NCBI GenBank assembly: GCA_018673955.1
Contig: JABHBJ010000025.1
Span: 1-36,090, forward strand
Source of the DNA: Chloroflexota bacterium
GTDB lineage: Bacteria; Chloroflexota; Dehalococcoidia; Lucifugimonadales; Lucifugimonadaceae
Direction: 5' to 3'
Length of the DNA stretch: 36,090 bases
The position numbers and the translations under genes were made by a program. Below are positions 7,616 through 17,583 of the stretch, in pieces. Under the pieces are notes generated by a model, which saw nothing but the letters and a program-made list of their open reading frames with translations, had not been told where the DNA came from and did no database searches. The first letter of the stretch is position 1; each line of letters starts with the position of its first letter.

Positions 7616-8554
7616 CTAAGTTCCTAACGTTGCGCCGTCGAAATCGGGTTGACCCCTGAGGAAATCGGCGGCAGCAACGGCTTGACGACCTTCGAGTTGA
7701 ACTTTCTTTAGCTCGATCGACCCTGATCCAGTACCGACAATAAGCCGGTCTTCGTCAAGCACAACTACGCCAACCCCAGATTCAAATTCAGTTCCTGAAC
7801 TTATCTGGGCGTCAAGCACTTTTAAGCCCTTACCGTTCCAGCTCGTGAACGTACCCGGCCACGGATCGTACGCACGAATCATTCGATCTATACGTTCCGC
7901 AGACGACGACCAATCGATCTCGCCATCTGATCTTTCGAGAAGGCTAGTGACGCTTGCTTTGCTGTCGTCTTGTGGTCGTGGAGTCAGCGACCCTTCCTGC
8001 AATCCCTTAAGGACGTCAGGGAGCATCGACACCCCTTCCTTAAAGAGCGCACCCTGCAGCCCAGCACCCTTTTCGGTGCCAGACAACCGCACCGGCGTCG
8101 ATTGGGCGAGGATCGGCCCAGTGTCCATTCCTTCGTCCAGGAGCATGATTGTCACCCCAGCGGTGTCCTCGCCTTCGAGTATCGCCGTTACGACTGGGCT
8201 GGGTCCTCTGTACTTAGGCAGCAGCGATGGGTGGATGTTCACAACTCCCATCGGGGGCACTTGAAGAATTTCGATTGGAAGGATTCTTCCGTAAGCGACG
8301 ACTACGAACGCATCGGCATTTAGCTTGGTGAGTCGTTCTAGCTCTTCAACGTTATTTCTTAGACCTTTTGGGGTGAAGACAGGAAGTTCGTTTTGTAGAG
8401 CGAATGCTTTAACGGGCGTCGCTGTCTTGTTTCGGCCGCGACCGGAGTTACGGTCGGGCTGGCTGTAGATCGCGGCAATGTCGTGACCTGCAGCGATCAA
8501 CGATTCAAGAGAAGCGGCAGCTTCTGTGGGCGATCCAAAAAATACTATTCGCAT
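7616..8554 (-). CDS. fmt: methionyl-tRNA formyltransferase
   Basis: The 312-residue Fmt transfers a formyl group from 10-formyltetrahydrofolate to initiator Met-tRNA. The catalytic residues fall at the same numbers as in the E. coli enzyme: N106 and H108 in NIHPSLLPKYRG, and D144 in EGMDTGPIL. The C-terminal OB-like domain (about 205-312) contains RAYDPWPGTFTSW and the ending RGQPDFDG. The start is ATG 8554; a TATAAA lies on the minus strand at 8568-8563, leaving eight bases to the ATG and no Shine-Dalgarno site. The def gene, often next to fmt, is not present here. It diverges from dnaA across 324 bp. Confidence 0.96.
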   Translation of the reverse strand: MRIVFFGSPTEAAASLESLIAAGHDIAAIYSQPDRNSGRGRNKTATPVKAFALQNELPVFTPKGLRNNVEELERLTKLNADAFVVVAYGRILPIEILQVPPMGVVNIHPSLLPKYRGPSPVVTAILEGEDTAGVTIMLLDEGMDTGPILAQSTPVRLSGTEKGAGLQGALFKEGVSMLPDVLKGLQEGSLTPRPQDDSKASVTSLLERSDGEIDWSSSAERIDRMIRAYDPWPGTFTSWNGKGLKVLDAQISSGTEFESGVGVVVLDEDRLIVGTGSGSIELKKVQLEGRQAVAAADFLRGQPDFDGATLGT

Positions 8555-8562
8555 GTGAGCAC

Positions 8563-8568
8563 TTTATA
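8563..8568 (-). promoter_or_regulatory. -10-like TATAAA upstream of fmt
   Basis: Read on the minus strand, TATAAA ends 8 bases before the fmt ATG (8554). No Shine-Dalgarno sequence lies in the gap. The spacing suggests a leaderless or nearly leaderless message. The region 17 bp further upstream is GC-rich and shows no clear -35. Confidence 0.35.
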
Positions 8569-8850
8569 AGCCTCGCACGGGGCACGGCGCGCTGAAATCG
8601 CCAGTCCGGACGAGGGTTGCATTGTTGGAGAATTATTAATTTTAGTGGTCGTCCAAACTGTGGCGTGACTGTTGTTACAAAATTGCTGGGAAATTGGTTG
8701 GAAATTCGAGCCAATTAAGTCATTCGAGGGGTTGCATACACCAGCCTAACGCATGGTACGGTTGCCCTCAGGTTAGCACCACCACAGGCAACGCTCGCAT
8801 GCCTAAAATGCTGACCATGGCAATCACATAATCGGTCGATATTTTTTAAA

Positions 8851-8867
8851 AGCCAGCACTCCTGGCT
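8851..8867 (+). promoter_or_regulatory. hairpin just before the dnaA start codon
   Basis: AGCCAG (8851-8856), loop CACTC, CTGGCT (8862-8867) form a perfect 6-bp inverted repeat. It starts after a T/A-rich run (ATTTTTTAAA, 8841-8850) and ends 11 bases before the GTG start of dnaA. It could be an operator or a 5'-leader hairpin that limits DnaA synthesis. The role is inference. Confidence 0.35.
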
Positions 8868-8878
8868 CATGGATACTT

Positions 8879-10279
8879 GTGTCCAAAATTAGTGAGGGTT
8901 TGGCGACGGACAACGCACAACAAATCTGGAAAGCAGCTCTGGGGCAGCTCCAGCTTGAAATTCCCAGGCCTAACTACGAAACGTGGTTAAAACCTACTTC
9001 AACGGTAGGTTTAGTCGATGATGTACTCACCATTTATACCCCGTCTCCTTTCGCAGCAGAGATGCTCGAAAAGCGTCTTTCGGGAACGATCATAAGAACC
9101 GTTTCACGAGTCGCTGGGCGAAAGCTTGAAGTGCAGTTCAAGCTCCAAGGTTCAAACGATGAACTACAACCAGAAAAACTGAATTCATTTGGCTCAGAAA
9201 CGTCGGATTCTGAGCCAAATGAGACCACTGGGAAACTCGACTACGCAAAGTCTTATTCGCTCAAGCCGTCATTCAATTTCGAAACGTTCATCGTAGGCCC
9301 CTCGAACCGTCTTGCGCATGCTGCCGCGGCCAAAGTCGCCGAGTCTCCGGGAAATGTCTACAACCCTCTATTTATCTATTCAGAAGTAGGACTTGGCAAA
9401 ACTCACCTGCTGCACGCCATTGGGCACACGCTAAGTTTGCGTGGCCAGAAGGTTATGTATGTAAGCAGTGAGCGATTCACGAACGAATACATCAACGCGA
9501 TTCGCGAGGGAACGGCAAGCAAGTTCCGTGACCGATACCGAAGTGCCGATGTGCTGCTGATAGACGATATTCAGTTCATTGCTTCGAAGCCGCAAACCCA
9601 AGAGGGGTTCTTCCATACGTTCAACGAGTTGCACATGGCTGGCAAGCAGATCGTCATCACAGGCGATGAACCAACAAACAAGAGTTTGCTTCAAGAGCGT
9701 ATTCAGTCGCGTCTCGCAGGTGGGCTCGAAGTAGATATACAGCAACCTGACTACGAATCTAGATATGCGATATTACAGAGTAAGGCTCGGAATCTCGAAC
9801 CAGCGGTTCTGGATCATATCGCTCAACATGCTCACCAGAACGTTCGCGAATTGGAAGGTGCACTCAACCGCGTTGTCGCCTATTCGCAGCTGATAGGAAG
9901 TCCCGTTACCACTGAACTAGCCGATCAGGCACTAAAGAGTCTCCTGCCTGAAACTCCGAAAGACGTTGCATCCGTTGAAGAAATTCTCAAATCGATTTCC
10001 GAGTTCAGCGGCGTAACTATCGAACTCATTACTGGCAAAAGACGAGACAAAGCAACTGCTGACGCGCGCCGTATGGCGATGTATATGCTGAGGGAAGATG
10101 CTCACCTGACCTCGGCACGAGTTGGCCAAGCGCTAGGTGGCAAAGATCACTCGACTGTTTTGTACGCCCAAAAACGATTCGAGCAATTCATGGAAACAGA
10201 TAGTTCGGTGAGGCATCAACTCGCTGCAGTTAGAGACATCGTAATTCGATCCCGCCGAGTCAACCTCACGGCGAAGTAG
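8879..10279 (+). CDS. dnaA: chromosomal replication initiator protein DnaA
   Basis: The 466-residue DnaA is the AAA+ protein that binds 9-bp boxes at oriC and melts the origin. Domain I (1-90) begins with QIWKAALGQLQLEIPRPNYE, and domain II is a short linker (about 91-125). Domain III has Walker A GLGKTH (171-176), Walker B LLIDDIQF (226-233) and an arginine-finger region. Domain IV carries the signature GGKDHSTVLYA that reads the box. Translation starts at GTG 8879 with no Shine-Dalgarno site. The linker codons contain a perfect 15-bp inverted repeat. The AT-rich origin follows immediately, so DnaA acts next to its own gene. Confidence 0.98.
   Translation: MSKISEGLATDNAQQIWKAALGQLQLEIPRPNYETWLKPTSTVGLVDDVLTIYTPSPFAAEMLEKRLSGTIIRTVSRVAGRKLEVQFKLQGSNDELQPEKLNSFGSETSDSEPNETTGKLDYAKSYSLKPSFNFETFIVGPSNRLAHAAAAKVAESPGNVYNPLFIYSEVGLGKTHLLHAIGHTLSLRGQKVMYVSSERFTNEYINAIREGTASKFRDRYRSADVLLIDDIQFIASKPQTQEGFFHTFNELHMAGKQIVITGDEPTNKSLLQERIQSRLAGGLEVDIQQPDYESRYAILQSKARNLEPAVLDHIAQHAHQNVRELEGALNRVVAYSQLIGSPVTTELADQALKSLLPETPKDVASVEEILKSISEFSGVTIELITGKRRDKATADARRMAMYMLREDAHLTSARVGQALGGKDHSTVLYAQKRFEQFMETDSSVRHQLAAVRDIVIRSRRVNLTAK
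9185..9222. repeat. perfect 15-bp inverted repeat inside dnaA
   Basis: The left arm 9185-9199 (TCATTTGGCTCAGAA) and right arm 9208-9222 (TTCTGAGCCAAATGA) are exact reverse complements, separated by eight bases (ACGTCGGA). They encode residues 103-115 in the low-complexity domain II linker, so the protein tolerates the sequence. As RNA this would be a very stable hairpin within the dnaA message; as DNA it is a symmetric protein site. No T-tract follows, so it is not a standard terminator. Confidence 0.85.
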
Positions 10280-10334
10280 ATAGTCGGCATTACTCGAACG
10301 TTCGCTTCCCTACTCTGGCTTTTTGCGACACTTT

Positions 10335-10466
10335 ATGTTTGCTGATGAACCCGAACCCGATAAGATTTCACGTCTAGACGTCTATAACGATTTCAAGAGA
10401 TTATCTAGCTTTGTTTATCAGACTCAACACCGAGCCGAAGTAGCGATGATGCTAGCTAAAGTCTGA
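10335..10466 (+). CDS. possible 43-residue small protein between dnaA and oriC
   Basis: ATG 10335 opens a frame of 43 codons ending at TGA 10464-10466. The product begins MFADEPEPDKISRLDVYNDF and is acidic at the N-terminus, then basic and amphipathic. The composition looks protein-like, and the segment is less AT-rich than the origin proper. The 12-bp palindrome ACGTCTAGACGT lies within its codons. No Shine-Dalgarno site is seen, and no family is recognised. It may be a small regulator or chance. Confidence 0.3.
   Translation: MFADEPEPDKISRLDVYNDFKRLSSFVYQTQHRAEVAMMLAKV
10370..10381. repeat. 12-bp perfect palindrome ACGTCTAGACGT
   Basis: This fully symmetric 12-mer lies 91 bp after the dnaA stop, at the left side of the origin region and within the possible small open frame. 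It is a candidate binding site for a dimeric protein; the function is unknown. Confidence 0.4.
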
Positions 10467-10514
10467 CATTCTCCGGAAGATATAGAAATCCTATAAATCA
10501 GATCGAACCTGTGA

Positions 10515-10523
10515 TGTGAATAA
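10515..10523 (-). promoter_or_regulatory. DnaA box (perfect)
   Basis: TGTGAATAA on the plus strand reads TTATTCACA on the minus strand, an exact match to the consensus TTATNCACA. It lies 236 bp after dnaA at the start of the AT-rich origin. Confidence 0.7.
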
Positions 10524-10812
10524 CTAATCAATCGTCGAATAAGTTTCTATATTAAGTGTGAAAAAATTCTTATGAATACCTGAATAAATAACCAGATAAT
10601 CTGAAGTGGTATTTCACCAGTAACAGCTCAAAACTATTCACAGGAACTTATTCAACAGCAGATTAATTACTAACAACGAATTTCTTGAGTTGACCGTTTG
10701 TTACCAACCGTTTCTAAACAGTATCCTTATACTCAAGATAAGAGTGTTATTAACATATCAACAATGATTATTGATATTACTTTTAACTAAATAGAAATAT
10801 TATTTGATCCAG

Positions 10813-10821
10813 TTATTCACA
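10813..10821 (+). promoter_or_regulatory. DnaA box (perfect) overlapping the obg start codon
   Basis: TTATTCACA matches the consensus exactly, and its last A is the first base of the obg ATG (10821). It is oriented opposite to the perfect box at 10515-10523, so the two bracket about 300 bp of AT-rich DNA. DnaA binding here would cover the obg translation start and probably its promoter. Confidence 0.65.
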
Positions 10822-12110
10822 TGTTAGATTCTGCAGTAATAGAGGCGCGCGCCGGAAATGGTGGACATGGACTCGTCGCTTTCATTCGAGAAGCACTTCT
10901 TCCTCGTGGTGGACCAGGTGGCGGTGACGGTGGTCACGGCGGAGATGTAGTTCTTGTAGCTGATAAATCGATCAACACTCTTACTAAGTTTCACTGGCAA
11001 CCTCATTTCATTGCAAAAAATGGCACTAAAGGCGATGGACATGTTCGAAATGGTGCCAAAGGTGAAAGTGTTGAAGTATCTGTTCCAGTAGGAACCGAGG
11101 TTTGGCTTTGGGAGGACGCCGAAGATAAAGAACTTATCGGCGATCTGAGTCAGCACGGGCAGCGGATGGTCGTTGCTGAAGGTGGTCGTGGTGGCTGGGG
11201 CAATGCTCACTTTGTAACTGCTACTCACCAAGAGCCACTTCTGGCTGAGGCCGGTGGTGACGGTGAAATCCGACGAGTTCGTTTAAATCTTAAGCTTCTT
11301 GCCGATGTTGGGCTTATCGGTATGCCTAACGCCGGTAAATCGAGCATATTGACGGCTATTAGCGCAGCTCGACCGAAAGTCGCTGATTACCCGTTCACCA
11401 CACTTGAGCCGGTTCTGGGCGTGGTTGAGGCGGGTCCGCAGGCATTTGTTGCGGTAGATATTCCAGGATTGATCGAGGGTGCCCACACCGGTGTTGGGTT
11501 AGGTGACGAGTTTCTAAAGCACGTTCAGCGAACTCGTGTGCTTGTTCACGTTGTCGACGGTAGTGAAGACGATGTTCCGCGTCGGATCAGGGCGATCAAT
11601 GAAGAGATCGTTCAGTACGATTCTGAACTTGCAAAGAAGCCTCAAATTCTTGCGATAAACAAGCTCGACCTCGATGAAGTCTCGGTTTTGAAAGAAGAGA
11701 TCGAAGAATCTCTCAAAGACTTTGATGGACTACATACAGAAACGTTCTTTGTTTCTGCCGCGACATACGATGGTCTTGATGAACTAAAGCAAGCAATGTT
11801 TCGCTTGTTGAGATCGTCGTACGAGAACGAACCGCTAGCACCAGAAGTATCTGAACAAGAAATCCCGGTGCTTCGACCGGTTGTAAGAAAATCTACAGAA
11901 GTCGTAGTTCGTGAATCAGATGGTCAACTTCGAATCGTTCATGCAAAAGCGGTTCGCCTTGCTAAGGGAAGCAATTTGGAATCGCACGAGGCTCGATTGC
12001 AATTTCACCGACGTCTAGACCAGTTGAAAGTTACCAGAGCACTTAAAACTGCCGGACTGGAATCGGGCGACACAGTTCTGATCGGTGATTGGGAGTTCGA
12101 CTGGGACTAA
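10821..12110 (+). CDS. obg: Obg family GTPase (ObgE/CgtA)
   Basis: The 429-residue Obg is a ribosome-associated GTPase linked to 50S maturation and growth control. The glycine-rich Obg fold (1-157) shows GGPGGGDGGHGGDV. The G domain follows with P-loop GMPNAGKSS, the switch segment DYPFTTLEP, VDIPGLIEGA and NKLD. The C-terminal OCT domain (about 350-429) ends GDTVLIGDWEFDWD. The ATG overlaps a DnaA box. The stop TAA overlaps the nadD ATG (TAATG), starting an obg-nadD-pyrE operon. Confidence 0.97.
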   Translation: MLDSAVIEARAGNGGHGLVAFIREALLPRGGPGGGDGGHGGDVVLVADKSINTLTKFHWQPHFIAKNGTKGDGHVRNGAKGESVEVSVPVGTEVWLWEDAEDKELIGDLSQHGQRMVVAEGGRGGWGNAHFVTATHQEPLLAEAGGDGEIRRVRLNLKLLADVGLIGMPNAGKSSILTAISAARPKVADYPFTTLEPVLGVVEAGPQAFVAVDIPGLIEGAHTGVGLGDEFLKHVQRTRVLVHVVDGSEDDVPRRIRAINEEIVQYDSELAKKPQILAINKLDLDEVSVLKEEIEESLKDFDGLHTETFFVSAATYDGLDELKQAMFRLLRSSYENEPLAPEVSEQEIPVLRPVVRKSTEVVVRESDGQLRIVHAKAVRLAKGSNLESHEARLQFHRRLDQLKVTRALKTAGLESGDTVLIGDWEFDWD

Positions 12111-12721
12111 TGTCTACTTCACGTATCACCAAGAGAGTGGGCGTGTTTGGCGGCACGTTCGATCCCATCCATGTTGGACATTTGGCTGTAGCTTCAGCTG
12201 TTCAAAAAGAACTCGGGCTCGATCAAGTGTTGTTTGTCGTTACGTCCGACCAATGGTTGCGAGAAACCCCCCCGGTTGCTTCCGCAGGTGATCGTTTGTG
12301 TATGGTTGAGATTGCTGTGTCGGACAAGCCAGGTTTTTCGGCATCTGATATTGATATCAAGCGAGAGGGATCGACCTATACGTTCGATACGCTCAACGAC
12401 TTGCGGGATGAACTTGGCGAATCGTCTGAAATGTTCCTGATCGTTGGTGCGGATTCAGCGATGTCGATGGATCGATGGAAAAACGGTGATCGAATTCCGG
12501 AGCTAGCTAGTATTGTTGCCGTAGGGCGACCGGGGCAGGACTTTCAGATCGACGTGCTTGGCGAATCACACCCCGCGAGCAGTGCGGAGTATCTTGGCGG
12601 GCCGATGATAGACATTTCGGCAACCCATGTGCGGGGTTTACTTTCGGATAAGCGATCAGTCAGCGACGTGGTTCCGGGTTCGGTCGTTGACTTCATCGAA
12701 AAACAGGGTTTATATATCTAA
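12110..12721 (+). CDS. nadD: nicotinate-nucleotide adenylyltransferase
   Basis: The 203-residue NadD makes nicotinic acid adenine dinucleotide from NaMN and ATP in NAD synthesis. The nucleotidyltransferase motif GGTFDPIHVGHL is near the N-terminus, and the second ATP motif appears as ISATHVRGLL near the C-terminus. The start ATG 12110 overlaps the obg stop by one base; an earlier in-frame ATG at 12089 inside obg is unlikely. The pyrE gene follows after 17 bp. Confidence 0.95.
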   Translation: MSTSRITKRVGVFGGTFDPIHVGHLAVASAVQKELGLDQVLFVVTSDQWLRETPPVASAGDRLCMVEIAVSDKPGFSASDIDIKREGSTYTFDTLNDLRDELGESSEMFLIVGADSAMSMDRWKNGDRIPELASIVAVGRPGQDFQIDVLGESHPASSAEYLGGPMIDISATHVRGLLSDKRSVSDVVPGSVVDFIEKQGLYI

Positions 12722-12723
12722 TT

Positions 12724-12728
12724 AGGAG
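12724..12728 (+). promoter_or_regulatory. Shine-Dalgarno site deciding the pyrE start
   Basis: AGGAG lies 10 bases upstream of ATG 12739 and only 4 bases upstream of an in-frame TTG at 12733. The spacing favours the ATG. It is one of the few clear ribosome binding sites in the window. Confidence 0.6.
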
Positions 12729-12738
12729 CATTTTGCAC

Positions 12739-13317
12739 ATGGCAAACGGATCTGACCTCAAAAACATTGCTACACGCTTGTATGATCGTGCAATGGAGCT
12801 TGATTCGCTTCGGTTTGGCGATTTCACCTTGTCTTCGGGTGCGAAGAGCACCTACTACTTCGACGGGCGCATGCTTTCGACCGATCCTGAAGGCGCAGAT
12901 CTGATTTCACAGGCGTTCAGTATTGCTATGGATGATGCCGGGATAGACGCGTTCGGGGGCCCTACCGTTGCCGCAGTTCCCATTGTTGGTGCGCTTGCTT
13001 TACGTTCGCATCTGGACGGCAAGAAGCGCACGGGGTTCTTTGTTCGACCTGAGAAGAAAGAGCACGGTGCCGGTAAGCAGATCGAAGGCAATCTTGAACC
13101 CGGCATGCAGGTCGCGGCATTCGATGACACGATTTCGACCGGTGGATCGTTATTCCCGGCGATAGACGCGATCGAGGCGGCCGGATGCAAGGTTGTGCTC
13201 GCTATTGCAATTCTCGACCGTCACCAAGGAGGCGATGCCGAGCTAGAACGTCGGGGCATTCCGTTCTTCAAGCTTTGGGAATCGACCCCTGACGGCAAAG
13301 TGACGGTTGTTGTTTAG
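12739..13317 (+). CDS. pyrE: orotate phosphoribosyltransferase
   Basis: The 192-residue enzyme condenses orotate with PRPP to orotidine 5'-phosphate in pyrimidine synthesis. The start region RFGDFTLSSGAKSTYYFDGR is typical of bacterial PyrE. The PRPP-binding motif appears as AAFDDTISTGGS (127-138), slightly different from the usual VEDVITTGGS, and the flexible catalytic loop RPEKKEHG is at 103-110. It is the last gene of the obg-nadD-pyrE cluster. No terminator hairpin is seen after its TAG. Confidence 0.9.
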   Translation: MANGSDLKNIATRLYDRAMELDSLRFGDFTLSSGAKSTYYFDGRMLSTDPEGADLISQAFSIAMDDAGIDAFGGPTVAAVPIVGALALRSHLDGKKRTGFFVRPEKKEHGAGKQIEGNLEPGMQVAAFDDTISTGGSLFPAIDAIEAAGCKVVLAIAILDRHQGGDAELERRGIPFFKLWESTPDGKVTVVV

Positions 13318-13411
13318 CCGGGTTATAGTGCGTACTCCCTTGGATCGATTTGTCCAACGGTTATCTTCCTTAATTGTTTTTACCGCCGCGATTCAGTGGT
13401 CGATTGGTGGA

Positions 13412-13483
13412 ATGTTCGATTCGGGCGTCGGGCTCGTCCGGGCAGCAATTCGCCAACTTAGGGCCCTTCTTTTCCCCGCCTAG
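13412..13483 (+). pseudogene. possible 5' remnant of murI (glutamate racemase)
   Basis: A 23-codon frame begins MFDSGVG and ends in a stop. The phrase IGGMFDSGVG followed by LVRAAIRQLRALLFP recalls the N-terminus of glutamate racemase (IGxFDSGVGGLTVLRAI..LLP). No further MurI sequence follows. The scrap sits between pyrE and a broken cyclase gene, an already decayed area. The match is short and could be chance. Confidence 0.25.
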
Positions 13484-13490
13484 GAAAACG

Positions 13491-14315
13491 ATGTCTTGGT
13501 TTGTACTGTATTTCATCGTGTTGGTGATCACGATCAGCTTTCATAGTTACTTTTCTGCAAATGCGCTAGACGTATTTGAAACTTTCCGGAAAACGTTCCT
13601 AGCGATAAATCTCGTCGCTTCGACCCTTCTAATTTTTATCTTTTATGGTTTTTTCGTGAATGCGTCGATTCGCGAACGTGCCAAAGCTAACCGATTGTTG
13701 CTAAACGTGTTATCTGCTGAGATCGAGGACACGCAGAAAGAAAGTGACAAAACTATTGCCGAACATCACGAGTCGGTTAGCGTGTTATTCGCCGATGTCG
13801 TTGAATTAATTCCGCTGTTTGTCGATCACGAGCCAACAGAAGTAGTCGACTGGTTGAACTAATAAGTACTCTCGGTTCTTGACGGTCTTGTCGAATGGCA
13901 CGGACTTGAAAAACTGAGAACCACTGGCGATGGGTACGTGGTGGGGTCTAGTGTTCCCGGGTATCGCAAGGATCATTCGAAAGCGCTTGTTGCATGTTCA
14001 CTCGACATGATCGAAGCGTTCAAGTCGTTGCCACTTCGTCGAGGTAGGTAAATGACGTTCAGATTTGGGATTAACTCAGCGCCAGTTGTTGCAGGTGTAA
14101 TTGGCATATCGAAATTCCACTACGACTTGTGGGGCGACACAGTGAACATTGCAAGCCGTATGGAATCGTACAGCGAGGAAAGCCGGCTCCATATATCTCA
14201 AGGCAGACACGACTTAATTAAAGACGAATTCGGGTGTGTTTCTCGTGGTATGACCGATATCAAAGGCAAAGGCCTAATGCAGACATGGTTTGTTGAAAGG
14301 GTGTGCACCGCCTGA
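13491..14315 (+). pseudogene. class III adenylate/guanylate cyclase broken by three in-frame stops
   Basis: A single frame of 275 codons encodes two membrane helices (about residues 3-20 and 35-55), a linker, and a class III nucleotide cyclase domain. It is interrupted by TAA TAA at 13860-13865 and TAA at 14049-14051, with no frame change. Domain features on both sides are otherwise retained: LFADVV with a metal Asp, KLRTTGDGYVVGSS with the second Asp, GINSAPVVAGVIG, then HYDLWGDTVNIASRM carrying the adenine-selecting Asp and the Asn/Arg pair. The usual VVGFTPL is altered to VVELIPL. The N-terminus is shorter than in membrane cyclases with an intact sensor domain. Recent nonsense decay is the simplest reading; readthrough or consensus errors are alternatives. 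Confidence 0.8.
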
Positions 14316-14361
14316 ATCAGAACTGAAAATAGTGATCTATTACGAGTATAGGCAGGACGCG

Positions 14362-14393
14362 AAACGACCTCAGGAGAAATCCCGAGGTCGTTT
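14362..14393. terminator. strong hairpin terminator between the cyclase remnant and gyrB
   Basis: The arms AAACGACCTC (14362-14371) and GAGGTCGTTT (14384-14393) are perfect. Inside, GGA-GAAA-TCC extends the stem after one mismatch and gives a GNRA-type tetraloop. On the plus strand it runs into a T-rich tract (TTTTCTACTTTTATTTG). It lies 55 bp past the gyrB stop, so it can also end minus-strand transcripts, with a shorter U run. Confidence 0.8.
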
Positions 14394-14448
14394 TCTACTT
14401 TTATTTGTTGCTTGTTTCGGTCGAATTATTTTTGTATAAGTAGCAGTT

Positions 14449-16962
<2,514 letters not shown>

Positions 16963-17171
16963 TTATCCTTGCCAAATTGGCCATCTGGACCATGTGGTGC
17001 GATACGCTTTTCGATCCGAATAATCCGGTTGATCCAATCACAACTTGGGCTTTTGGTGCGTGTGTGCGAGGAGCAAGAGATCGGACGTTCAATCAGAATT
17101 GATTCGCGTGAGTTTACGTAACCTGTAAACGAGAGCCTAATTCTACCATTTTTAGGCGGTGTTCGCCCAGT

Positions 17172-17200
17172 TTGAGACAAGTATGACGACAGTATAAAAT
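17172..17200 (+). promoter_or_regulatory. probable promoter of the DUF1294 gene
   Basis: TTGAGA (17172-17177) and TAAAAT (17195-17200) are separated by 17 bp, close to the sigma-70-type consensus. The transcript would start near 17207, with a leader of about 47 bases to GTG 17254. A GTTTAC/GTAAAC inverted pair (17112-17117, 17125-17130) lies upstream, between this promoter and gyrB. Confidence 0.5.
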
Positions 17201-17253
17201 CAACCCACATTTAGATTGCCCGCGCTTGGGATTTATTTCGCATTGGACGAACA

Positions 17254-17550
17254 GTGGATACTTCGAGCCAACAATTCGTACTTTTTATCGCTTCTGCGCT
17301 GCTAATCGTTAACGTCGGATCGGTTATCGCTATCTGGTTGGATAAGCGCCGTGCAAAGAAGGATCAATGGCGAATTAAAGAGTCGGCTCTTCTAGTTTGG
17401 GCTCTAGTTGGTGGATGGCCGGGCGGTATTTGGGCGATGCGCAGGTTTCGGCATAAGACATCAAAACGATCCTTCATCGCTAAATACGTGTTGGTCGTTC
17501 TGTTCAACATTGCGCTCGTAGTAGCTGTGGTATTTGCTGCAATTGCATGA
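17254..17550 (+). CDS. DUF1294 small membrane protein
   Basis: This 98-residue protein has two hydrophobic helices (about 8-27 and 74-97) and a conserved core with WRIKESALLVWALVGGWPGG followed by MRRFRHKTSKRSF, the hallmark of DUF1294. The function is unknown; some relatives carry an N-terminal cold-shock domain, which is absent here. Translation probably starts at GTG 17254. It stands alone between gyrB and the aco locus. Confidence 0.8.
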   Translation: MDTSSQQFVLFIASALLIVNVGSVIAIWLDKRRAKKDQWRIKESALLVWALVGGWPGGIWAMRRFRHKTSKRSFIAKYVLVVLFNIALVVAVVFAAIA

Positions 17551-17583
17551 TGAAACTCAACACATTTGACGATCAAGCAGGTC

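Larger units (their letters stand above)
8555..8878. other. fmt-dnaA divergent intergenic region
   Basis: This 324-bp gap holds the upstream regions of fmt and dnaA. Visible elements are the fmt -10-like hexamer, an AT-rich patch near 8630-8645, an inverted pair GTTGCC (8761-8766) and GGCAAC (8787-8792), and the hairpin described separately at 8851-8867. No perfect TTATNCACA DnaA box was found here, and no RNA gene is recognised. Confidence 0.5.
10280..10820. other. probable chromosomal replication origin (oriC)
   Basis: This 540-bp region between dnaA and obg is strongly AT-rich from about 10470 onward. It contains two perfect DnaA boxes of the form TTATTCACA (10515-10523 minus strand, 10813-10821 plus strand) and two one-mismatch boxes (10557-10565 minus strand, TTTTTCACA; 10634-10642 plus strand, CTATTCACA). 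The A/T-richest part (about 10690-10812) would serve as the unwinding element. Other symmetric sites are CGAACGTTCG (10295-10304) and ACGTCTAGACGT (10370-10381). The location directly after dnaA is classical. A 43-codon open frame occupies its left third. Confidence 0.8.
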
